DNA of 64,000 nucleotides from Sphingomonas sp. LaA6.9 (lineage in GTDB: Bacteria > Pseudomonadota > Alphaproteobacteria > Sphingomonadales > Sphingomonadaceae), in contig NZ_JAKVIO010000006.1 of the NCBI RefSeq assembly GCF_022601895.1, positions 1-64,000 of the forward strand. Direction: 5' to 3'. The translations under genes were made by a program, and so were the position numbers. The notes below the pieces were generated by a model, which saw only the letters and a program-made list of their open reading frames with translations, did not search any database and was not told the DNA's origin. This document shows positions 52,769 through 60,734 of this stretch, piece after piece; within the stretch, counting starts at the first letter, position 1, and the number at the start of each line of letters is the position of its first letter.

Positions 52769-55195
52769 ATGCTTCCCCAATCCAGCCTTGTTGCCCGTCG
52801 TTCCGGCGCCGCGCTGATCGCATTGGCAGCCGCGCTTGCCGCGACGCCTGCCGCTTTTGCGCAGGATCCTGCGCCCCAGTCCCAGGCTGAAGAGCCGGCC
52901 ACCGAGGGTGAGGAGATCATCGTCACCGGCACCGCGGGTGCGGGTACGCGCCGGCAGGACGCAGCCTTTGCCGTCACCACCGTCGACAGCGCGCTGATCG
53001 ACCAGGTTTCGCCCGCGAGCACCGCCGACCTGTTCAAGGTCATTCCCGGCGTGTCGTCGGAAAGCTCGGGTGGCCAGAACGGCGCCAATATCTTCGTCCG
53101 CGGCTTCCCCTCGGGCGGCGACGCGCAGTTCGTGACGCTCCACACCGAGGGCGTCCCCTTCTTCCCGCCGCCGACGCTCTCCTTCCTCGAGAACAGCCAG
53201 CTCATCCGTGTCGACGAGACGCTCGATCGCGTCGAGGCGGTTCGCGGCGGCACGGGCGCGCTCTTTTCGTCGGGGCAGCCCGGTCTGACGATCAACTTCG
53301 TCCAGCGCGAGGGCAAGCAGGACTTCGAAGGGCTGCTCAAACTGTCGGGCACCGATTTCGGCGAGCTTCGCGCGGACGGCTATGTCTCGGGACCGATCGG
53401 GCCGAGCACGACCTTCATGGTCGGCGGCTACTACGCGGCCTCAGACGGTATCCGTGATGCGCAGTTCACCGCGGAGAAGGGCGGTCAGATCACCGCGAAT
53501 GTGCGGCATGATTTCGACAAGGGCTCGCTGCTCGTGTTCGGCCGCTATCTCAACGATCGCGGCCAGTGGCTGCTGCCGATCCCGGTGATCCAGGACGGCA
53601 AGAAGATCAGCGGTTTCCCAGGCTTCGATGCAGGCACGGGCACCTTTGCGGGCAACGAGACGCGGCTTGGCGTGCTCAACGACGGGACCAGCGTCGACCT
53701 CGCCGACGGCCGCGGTGCAGACATCGTCAACCTCGGCGCAAATTTCGAATATGAGATCGCCGACGATTTCACGATCCGCAACAGGGCAAGCTGGCTGAAG
53801 GGCAGCGCCGATACGACCGGCATGGTCCCGGGTGGAACGACGCCGCAGACCGCCGCGGAATATGCAGCTTCGCGCGGCGGCACGATTTCGAGCCTGACCT
53901 TCACCAATGGCGGCGCGGCGGTGCCCGATGCGGCGAACCAGCTCGTCATTCCCGTCGGCATGTGGGTCGTCCGCAAGGATATCGAGGCGTTCGTCAACGA
54001 CCTCGCGGTCGAATGGAAGACGGGCAACAACACCTTCACGATCGGCGCCTATTACACCGATTATTCGTCACGCGATCACTGGAACCTGGGCAACGCGCAG
54101 CTGCTCACCGCCGAGCCCAATGCGCGGCGGCTCGACATGACGATCATGAACACCGCGAGCGGCGCCTTGCAGCAGGTGACGCGCAACGGCTTTGCGGGCG
54201 GTTCGTTCTTCAACGTCAACGCGTCCTATGATGGTCGCGACGTCGCGATTTATGCGGTCGACGAATACCAGATCACGCCCGAGCTGCGCGTCGATGGTGG
54301 CCTCCGCTACCAGCATCATAGCGTCGACGGCACGCTCGAAAACAACACCTTTGGTGTCGATGCCGATGGCAATCCGGATACACTGTGGGATAACGGCACG
54401 GCCGTGCTCAACGGCACCTTCTCGACGATCCATTACCGCAACGGCGAACTCGCCTGGACGGTGGGTGCGAACTACGACTTCACGCGTGAATTCGGCGCCT
54501 TCGCGCGCTACAGCCGGGGCAACAGCTTCCCCTTCTTCGACAATCTGCGCGACGGTCTCGACCAGACGCAGAAGATCGACAGCTATGAACTGGGCTTCAA
54601 GGCATCCACCGACCTGTTCAACCTCTACCTCACGCTGTTCCGCAACGAGTTCGACGGACTGGCGACGACGCAGATCGTCAACGGCGCGCCGATCGCGGCG
54701 GTCGGCGGCGCGCGCACCAACGGCGTCGAGGTCGAAGGCGTGATCCGGCCGGTCGACGGCTTCCAGGTCGCCTTTTCGGGCACCTATCTCGACGGAAAAT
54801 ACGAAGATCTGTTTTCCAACAATGGCCAGATCGACAACACCGGCAACCAGGTGCAGCGTCAGCCCGAATGGCAGTGGCGCGTCACCCCGTCCTACACCGC
54901 CGAGTTTGGCGGCGGGATGAAGGCCAATATCTTCACGACGCTCGCCTATATCGGAGACCGCTTCTCGGACATCGAGAACCAGCAACTGCTTCCCAACTAC
55001 TATAAATGGGATGCGGGTGTGTCGTTCGACCTGAACGAGCGGCTGCAATTCTCGGTGGTCGGCGACAACCTCACCGACGAGATCGGGCTGACCGAGGGCA
55101 ATCCCCGCACGCTCGGTTCGCAGGGCGCAGGCGTGATCCTGGCGCGGCCGATCCTCGGGCGGTCCTTCCGCTTCAGCGTCGGCTACAAGTTCTGA
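52769..55195 (+). CDS. TonB-dependent receptor (second)
   Basis: 808 residues from ATG 52769; CAGGAGAGGATAAG precedes it. Signal peptide to about residue 31 (AATPAAFAQ), plug with EIIVTGTAGAGTRRQDAAFAV and ADLFKVIPGVSSESSGGQNG, barrel ending ...FRFSVGYKF with a terminal Phe. It should import alpha-glucan fragments or disaccharides, given the LacI, phosphorylase and six-hairpin genes around it. Followed by the glycosidase-like gene after 7 nt. Confidence 0.92.
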   Translation: MLPQSSLVARRSGAALIALAAALAATPAAFAQDPAPQSQAEEPATEGEEIIVTGTAGAGTRRQDAAFAVTTVDSALIDQVSPASTADLFKVIPGVSSESSGGQNGANIFVRGFPSGGDAQFVTLHTEGVPFFPPPTLSFLENSQLIRVDETLDRVEAVRGGTGALFSSGQPGLTINFVQREGKQDFEGLLKLSGTDFGELRADGYVSGPIGPSTTFMVGGYYAASDGIRDAQFTAEKGGQITANVRHDFDKGSLLVFGRYLNDRGQWLLPIPVIQDGKKISGFPGFDAGTGTFAGNETRLGVLNDGTSVDLADGRGADIVNLGANFEYEIADDFTIRNRASWLKGSADTTGMVPGGTTPQTAAEYAASRGGTISSLTFTNGGAAVPDAANQLVIPVGMWVVRKDIEAFVNDLAVEWKTGNNTFTIGAYYTDYSSRDHWNLGNAQLLTAEPNARRLDMTIMNTASGALQQVTRNGFAGGSFFNVNASYDGRDVAIYAVDEYQITPELRVDGGLRYQHHSVDGTLENNTFGVDADGNPDTLWDNGTAVLNGTFSTIHYRNGELAWTVGANYDFTREFGAFARYSRGNSFPFFDNLRDGLDQTQKIDSYELGFKASTDLFNLYLTLFRNEFDGLATTQIVNGAPIAAVGGARTNGVEVEGVIRPVDGFQVAFSGTYLDGKYEDLFSNNGQIDNTGNQVQRQPEWQWRVTPSYTAEFGGGMKANIFTTLAYIGDRFSDIENQQLLPNYYKWDAGVSFDLNERLQFSVVGDNLTDEIGLTEGNPRTLGSQGAGVILARPILGRSFRFSVGYKF

Positions 55196-55202
55196 CCTGA
55201 CG

Positions 55203-57227
55203 GTGCGACTGCGCATCGGATTGAGCAAAATGGCGGGCGCGATGCTTCTGGGCATCGCGCCCGTCGCGCTGACATCGGCATGGGCGACCGACCCGGGGCC
55301 GCTGGCGTTTCGCATCGACGAGGGGCGCAACATCAACGCCTTTGTGCGCGATGGCGCGACGGCGGCGCATCTCGTGCTGCGATCGGGTGCCGCGCCGCGG
55401 CTGCTCGTCGCTTTTCCGGCGGGAAACAGCGGAGTCGGCCTGTGGTTCGAACACGCCGACAAGCCGATTGAGTGGAAATTGTTAGCGCCCGCCGCGCCGC
55501 TTTCTATGCGCGATGCACGCGACCGGCCGCTCAACGGCGTTTCGGCGACGATCGAGGCGCGGGCCGATGCGTTGGTGGTTGACGAGGCCGTGCTGTCATC
55601 GGTGCGCGTGCTTCGCGATTTCGAACTCAGCCGCGCGCTGCCCGATGTGGTGAAGACCACGGCGACGGTGCAGGGCAACACGGTCATCTGGCAGCGCGAC
55701 AGGCTGGATGGCGCCCCCGGCTATCGCCTCGAAATCACGCTCGAAAACGGCCGGATCGCGCGCGGCGCCGACGGACGATTGCGACTGGCCGCGGGCAACG
55801 ACGGCGTGCTGCGCTTCGGCTTGCGCGCCTTGACTGGCGAGACGCCACTGACCCCGCTGGGCGGCGATGCGCTGCTGACCCCGGCCGCTGCCAATGACAC
55901 GCGGGCGCGAGAAGTGCTCTCCTTCCTCAGCTACCGCGAGAAGTTCCTCGCGGGCTCGTGGCGCTTCGACACCTATTTCGGGCGCGACACGCTGATGTCG
56001 GTGCGGCTGCTGATGCCCGTGCTCCAGCCCGATGCGGTCGAAAGCGGGCTGGGCGCAGTGCTGGCGCGGCTCTCTCCGGAAGGCGAGGTGGCGCATGAGG
56101 AGGATATTGGCGAGTTCGCGCTGCTGCGTCGTCGGGCAGAAGGCGGCGCGGGCGGCGATACCCCGATCCATGACTATGGCATGATCGACGACGATTTCAT
56201 GCTGGCCCCCGTCGCCGCGGCCTGGCTGCTCGACGATGCGCGTGGCCGCGCGCGCGCCGCCGCCTTTCTGGCACGACCGGGCGCGGGCGATGCGCTGGCG
56301 CGCAACCTGCTCTGGGTGGTGCGTCGTTCGGCGGCTTTTGCTGCCGATCCGCGCTTCGCCAATCTTGTGGCGATCAAGCCCGGGCGGCGCACCGGCCAGT
56401 GGCGCGACAGCGAGGAGGGGCTGGGGCGCGGGCGGTATCCCTATGACGTCAACGCGGTGTTCGCCCCCGCGGCGCTCGACGCGATCGCGCGGCTGAGCGC
56501 GAGCGGCCTGCTCGATCGCCATCTTTCCTCCCCGGACCGGACGCTGCTGGCGCGCGCGGGGGAGGCTGCGAGGGTCTGGCGCGAAAAGGCGCCGCCGCTT
56601 TTCGTGACGCGCGTCGAGCGCGCGCGCGCCGGGCAGGCGATCGGCGCTTATGCCGCAGAGATCGGCGTCGCGGCGGGTGCCGAGGGTAGCGGCGATGTCC
56701 GCTTCGACGCGCTGGCACTCGACGAAGCGGGCAGGGCGGTGCCGGTGATGCACAGCGACACGGGTTTCGCGCTGCTGTTCGGTGCGCCCGATGCCGACGC
56801 GATTGCGCGCGCGCTCGATGTCGTGCTGACGCGCTTCCCCGCAGGGCTCGAAACCGAGGCTGGGGTTGTGGTCGCCAATCCGGCCTATGCCGATGCCGGG
56901 GTCAGGCAGCGCTTCGGCAGGAGCGCCTATCACGGGACGGTGATCTGGTCATGGCAACAGGCGGTGCTGCTGGCGGGCGTGGAGCGGCAACTGGCGCGCA
57001 AGGACTTGCCCGAGGCGCTGCACGCCCGGCTCGAAGCGGCGCGGACAAAGCTGACGACGTTGATCGCGGCCCAGCGCGCGTGGCGTGCTTCCGAACTGTG
57101 GACATGGGCCTACGACAACGGCCGTTTCGTTCCCGCCGCATTCGGACAGGGAAGCGGCGACGAGGATGAGTCGAATGCGGCGCAGTTGTGGAGCACGGTC
57201 TTCCTGGCACTCGACGGAACCAATTGA
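55203..57227 (+). CDS. Exported six-hairpin glycosidase-like protein
   Basis: 674 residues from GTG 55203 (alternative ATG 55230). A signal peptide covers about residues 10-30 (AMLLGIAPVALTSAWA). The catalytic-looking core has SWRFDTYFGRDTLMSVRLLM and later YHGTVIWSWQQAVLLAG and ELWTWAYDNGRF, which resemble the (alpha/alpha)6 fold of glycogen-debranching and trehalase-like enzymes. It probably hydrolyses alpha-glucosides in the periplasm. It follows the TonB receptor by 7 nt. Exact family and linkage unknown. Confidence 0.72.
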   Translation: MRLRIGLSKMAGAMLLGIAPVALTSAWATDPGPLAFRIDEGRNINAFVRDGATAAHLVLRSGAAPRLLVAFPAGNSGVGLWFEHADKPIEWKLLAPAAPLSMRDARDRPLNGVSATIEARADALVVDEAVLSSVRVLRDFELSRALPDVVKTTATVQGNTVIWQRDRLDGAPGYRLEITLENGRIARGADGRLRLAAGNDGVLRFGLRALTGETPLTPLGGDALLTPAAANDTRAREVLSFLSYREKFLAGSWRFDTYFGRDTLMSVRLLMPVLQPDAVESGLGAVLARLSPEGEVAHEEDIGEFALLRRRAEGGAGGDTPIHDYGMIDDDFMLAPVAAAWLLDDARGRARAAAFLARPGAGDALARNLLWVVRRSAAFAADPRFANLVAIKPGRRTGQWRDSEEGLGRGRYPYDVNAVFAPAALDAIARLSASGLLDRHLSSPDRTLLARAGEAARVWREKAPPLFVTRVERARAGQAIGAYAAEIGVAAGAEGSGDVRFDALALDEAGRAVPVMHSDTGFALLFGAPDADAIARALDVVLTRFPAGLETEAGVVVANPAYADAGVRQRFGRSAYHGTVIWSWQQAVLLAGVERQLARKDLPEALHARLEAARTKLTTLIAAQRAWRASELWTWAYDNGRFVPAAFGQGSGDEDESNAAQLWSTVFLALDGTN

Positions 57228-57382
57228 GGCGTCGAGCACTTGGCCGTCGCTTCGCCTTCGCCGCCCCCGATGTTGTACCGAGCGCTGCTGGTCAGGAACA
57301 TCGTCTCGCACATTGTTCGCGCGCTCGTGCAAGCGGTCCGGCGGCACATGCTATGTGATGTTGGAACTGTCCGCTTGCCCCT

Positions 57383-58741
57383 CTAGAATTTCAGCATCGC
57401 TTCGGCGCCAACCATGCGGATCGTGCGCGCAGGTCCGGTGTCGCGGATGAATGCGCCGGGGCGAAAGGCCGAGAGCGAGGCGGTAAAGGACAGGACGTCG
57501 CTCGCCTGCCAGCCCGCCACAATCTCGACCTGATTGCCGATATGGCGCGCGGTGCTGCCGCTCGCGGCGCGGATCAACTGGCCGGGCACGTCGTAGATGC
57601 CGTCGCCGCGGCTCTCTCGCCAGAAGGCCGCGGCGGTCAGTTCCACGGTCACACCCGAGCCGAGATCGAAGTCGACGCCGGGATGGATGTTAACGATGTT
57701 GCGTGGTCCGATCGGCGACAGCTCGCCGAAATATTTTCCCTTGGGGAACAGTGCGTTGAACGTACCGAGCTTGGTGTCCTCCGAATCGCGGTCGCCGCTC
57801 GCGATATTCGCGCGCAGCCGCAACCGGGGTTTGAACGGCACGTGCGGCAAGTTCCATGCGGTCTCGGTCGCGAGCGACCAGGCGCGGATGGGGTCGCCGT
57901 CGAAATGCCCGCGCTGGAGCATCGCCTCCCAGTTCCAGCCGAGATGGCCGCGCTTGCCGAAGAAGCGCAGCCCGAAGCTATCGCGCGTTTCGCGCGCTGT
58001 GCTGTTGGCGAAGCGCGCTTCCTCATTCTCATAGCCGAGCCAATAGACGTCGATGCCGATCCCGCTTGCGGGCGTGATCGTTGCATAGACGCCATCGAGC
58101 CTGCGGGTTTGGGAGGTCCTGTCGTCGAAGTCGCGCCCACCGATCGAAACGGGGCGCAGACGAAAGGCGTCAACGCGCACCGGGCCATGTTCGGCTATCG
58201 CCCGAAAGCCGTCAAAGGCCTGCGGAATATTGGGGCCGTAGCGGATGCCGACGAGCCGCTCCGAACCCAGCGCCATCAACTCGCGTCCGCCGCGCAGCGT
58301 CACGCTGCTGCCCGCGCCCAGGTCGAGGCGGATGTCGGCGAAACCCTGCAGGAGATCGATTCCCGTCTCGTCGGCAGGACCCTCGCCCGCGGCGACGCCG
58401 CGCGCATAGCCGGCGATCCCCTGCACGAAAACGCGCGCGGGACCGGCGTGAAGATCGGCGTGCGGCATGGCGCGGAGCCACAGATAGCCATCGTCGGGCG
58501 CTGGAGGATCGCCCCAAAGGTTGTTGTCGAACCCCTCGAACCGTGCGCGCGCCTCGCCGCCGAGCGTCAGCCAGACGTTGCCGCGCTGGTCGAGCGGGAC
58601 ATATTTGACCTGTCGCCAGCCGTTGTGCTCGCCATCGCGCAGCACCGACCAATCCTCATCGTAACGCAGATTGGTCTGCGGCGCGTCTTGCGCATGCACG
58701 CCGAAAGGCATGAGCGCCGCAAGGAGCAGCAGCCGACGCAT
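57383..58741 (-). CDS. Alginate-export-family outer membrane porin
   Basis: 452 residues from ATG 58741, which overlaps the stop of the MFS gene by 4 nt (ATGA). Signal to residue 17 (LLLLAALMPFGVHAQ). The mature part is beta-rich: QVKYVPLDQRGNVWLTLGGE near the start, aromatic strands throughout, and a terminal Phe (ITSNAMLKF-like ending AEAMLKF). The alginate_exp family forms monomeric barrels that pass polysaccharides or small solutes; here the pairing with an MFS exporter suggests outer membrane efflux or uptake. Confidence 0.85.
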   Translation of the reverse strand: MRRLLLLAALMPFGVHAQDAPQTNLRYDEDWSVLRDGEHNGWRQVKYVPLDQRGNVWLTLGGEARARFEGFDNNLWGDPPAPDDGYLWLRAMPHADLHAGPARVFVQGIAGYARGVAAGEGPADETGIDLLQGFADIRLDLGAGSSVTLRGGRELMALGSERLVGIRYGPNIPQAFDGFRAIAEHGPVRVDAFRLRPVSIGGRDFDDRTSQTRRLDGVYATITPASGIGIDVYWLGYENEEARFANSTARETRDSFGLRFFGKRGHLGWNWEAMLQRGHFDGDPIRAWSLATETAWNLPHVPFKPRLRLRANIASGDRDSEDTKLGTFNALFPKGKYFGELSPIGPRNIVNIHPGVDFDLGSGVTVELTAAAFWRESRGDGIYDVPGQLIRAASGSTARHIGNQVEIVAGWQASDVLSFTASLSAFRPGAFIRDTGPARTIRMVGAEAMLKF

Positions 58742-60327
58742 CAGCGCCGCGTGACGAAATGACGCACCAGCGGGGGCGTGTCGCCCGCGTTGAAGACGGC
58801 AAGCGACTCCTGCTGCACCCGGTCGGCATTGGTCACGCGGTCGTGCTGGCGCAGATGCTCCAGCCAACTTTCGACGGTGAAGGTTTCGATAACCGTGCCC
58901 GGCTGCGACGTATCCTCATAGACCCCCCAATGGATCGCGCCGTCGCGTCGGCGGATGCGCCGCATCTCCTGGATCGCGGCGAAGAAGTCGGGAACCCTCG
59001 CGGGATCGACGCGATATTCGATCGTGACGAGCACCGGTCCGCTGTCATGCTCGACCGCGCCGTCGACGATTGGCGCCGGCCAGTGCGCGGAGGGCGCGAG
59101 ATCAAGCATGCTTGCACGATCAAGAGGGAAACGCCAGGCGAGCAGCAGGCTGAAGACGACGAGGAGCGCGCCAGCCACCAGCAGCGTCGACGGCACGCCG
59201 ATTGTCGATGCGACCGAGCCCCACAAGGTCGATCCCGCAGCCATCGACCCTTGAAAGACCAGCAGGTAGATTGCGAGCGCGCGCGCCTTCACCCAGCCGG
59301 GCGAGGTCGCCTGCGCGCCGCCGTTCAACGAGGCCATCATCGCGATCCAGGCAAGGCCAGCGACGAACAGCGCTGCCGATGCGGTCCAGAAAGCCTCCGC
59401 GAACGACAGACCCGCCATCGCTGCCGCGAGCAGGACCGACGCTACGAGCGTGATCGTGTTGGCGCCCGTCCGCCCTCGCAGTTTCGGCATCAGCACTGCA
59501 CCTGCAATCGCGCCCGTCCCCATGAAGGTGAGGAGGCCGCCATAGCCTGCCGGCCCCAGATCGAGGTCGCGCCGCGCGATGATCGGCAGCAGCGCCCAGA
59601 GGCAGCTCGCGAAAAGGAAGAAGCCGACCGAGCGGATCAGCACGACCTGAAGCTCGGGCGCGCGCATCGCATAGCGCAGCCCCGCGCGCATCGCGCCGAC
59701 CATGTGCTCGGCGGGCAGGTGCCGTTCGGGCACATGCCTTTGCCAGCGCGCAAGCACGATCAGCACGCCGACCACCGATGCGGCGTTGACCGCGAAGACC
59801 GCGCCCGGCCCCGATGCCGCGATGATGACGCCACCCACTGCCGGGCCGATCGCGCGCGCGATGTTGATGCCCAGCGAGTTGAGCGCGACCGCCTGTTGCA
59901 ATGCCGGTTGCGCGACCAGTTCGGGAACGATCGCCTGGAATGCGGGCGCCGAGAAGGCGGCGCCGATCGCAATGGCCGCAGTAAAGACAAGCAGCACCCA
60001 CGCAGTCGTGAATCCGGCGAGTGTCAGTGCCGCGAGCGTGGCTGCTGCTGCGAGCCCGAATAGCTGCGCGCCCATCAGCAGTCTGCGCCGATCGACGATA
60101 TCGGCGAGCGCTCCTGCCGGCAGGGCAAATGCGAATATCGGGAAGGTTGTCGCCGCTTGCACCAGTGCGACCATCAGCGGATCGGGGGAGAGCGACGTCA
60201 TCAGCCAGCCCGCACCGACATCGTGCATCCAGGTGCCGATGTTCGACACGATCGTCGCGATCCACAGCGCGCGAAACACCGGGCTGGAAAGCGGACCCGC
60301 GGTCGAAGGGGCGACGGCTTCGGTCAT
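58741..60327 (-). CDS. MFS transporter, MFS_3 (transmembrane secretion effector) type with C-terminal domain
   Basis: 528 residues. About 12 membrane segments (residues 10-400), beginning LWIATIVSNIGTWMHDVGAG, then a soluble C-terminal part (from about 420) with VTIEYRVDPARVPDFFAAI and FTVESWLEHLRQHDRVT, resembling a monooxygenase-type (ABM) ferredoxin-like fold. The MFS_3 family includes enterobactin exporter relatives and commonly has this length. Coupled to DoxX upstream and the porin downstream by ATGA overlaps. Confidence 0.87.
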   Translation of the reverse strand: MTEAVAPSTAGPLSSPVFRALWIATIVSNIGTWMHDVGAGWLMTSLSPDPLMVALVQAATTFPIFAFALPAGALADIVDRRRLLMGAQLFGLAAAATLAALTLAGFTTAWVLLVFTAAIAIGAAFSAPAFQAIVPELVAQPALQQAVALNSLGINIARAIGPAVGGVIIAASGPGAVFAVNAASVVGVLIVLARWQRHVPERHLPAEHMVGAMRAGLRYAMRAPELQVVLIRSVGFFLFASCLWALLPIIARRDLDLGPAGYGGLLTFMGTGAIAGAVLMPKLRGRTGANTITLVASVLLAAAMAGLSFAEAFWTASAALFVAGLAWIAMMASLNGGAQATSPGWVKARALAIYLLVFQGSMAAGSTLWGSVASTIGVPSTLLVAGALLVVFSLLLAWRFPLDRASMLDLAPSAHWPAPIVDGAVEHDSGPVLVTIEYRVDPARVPDFFAAIQEMRRIRRRDGAIHWGVYEDTSQPGTVIETFTVESWLEHLRQHDRVTNADRVQQESLAVFNAGDTPPLVRHFVTRR

Positions 60328-60731
60328 GCTTTCCGGTCGCGCAGGATCGCCGCGAGCATCAGCCCGCCGATCAACCCGATATGTTCGAGGAAGGTGTTGC
60401 GCTCGTGAAAGCGAGCCACGGGGTCAGCTACCTGCCAGAAGGGATGCGCGATCCGCGTTGCGATCGCCGTGAATACACCGAGCGCACCCGCGCCGAGCCA
60501 GGCCTGGCGGCCGATGATGATCAGCAGCGATCCGCCGATCTGGACGATGACGGTGATGCCCACGGTGAGCGCGGCGGGCTCGAGCCCGAAATGTCGCGCT
60601 TCACCGAGCGCGCCGCCGAGATCGGCGAGCTTGGCGATGCCGCTCGACCAATAAGGGAGGGTGAGCAGTGTCGCGGCAAGGATCGCGAAGCGGCTGTCGC
60701 CGAGCAGGCGCGCGATGGCGGCAGGCGTCAT
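60324..60731 (-). CDS. DoxX-family membrane protein
   Basis: 135 residues from ATG 60731; a GTG one codon upstream (60734) is possible. Four hydrophobic segments and a DoxX start (RFAILAATLLTLPYWSSGIAKL); the end has HERNTFLEHIGLIGGLMLAAILR. The DoxX family sits in the inner membrane; its biochemical role is unclear, sometimes linked to thiosulfate or redox reactions. It abuts the amidohydrolase stop and overlaps the MFS gene by 4 nt. Confidence 0.82.
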   Translation of the reverse strand: MTPAAIARLLGDSRFAILAATLLTLPYWSSGIAKLADLGGALGEARHFGLEPAALTVGITVIVQIGGSLLIIIGRQAWLGAGALGVFTAIATRIAHPFWQVADPVARFHERNTFLEHIGLIGGLMLAAILRDRKA

Positions 60732-60734
60732 CAC

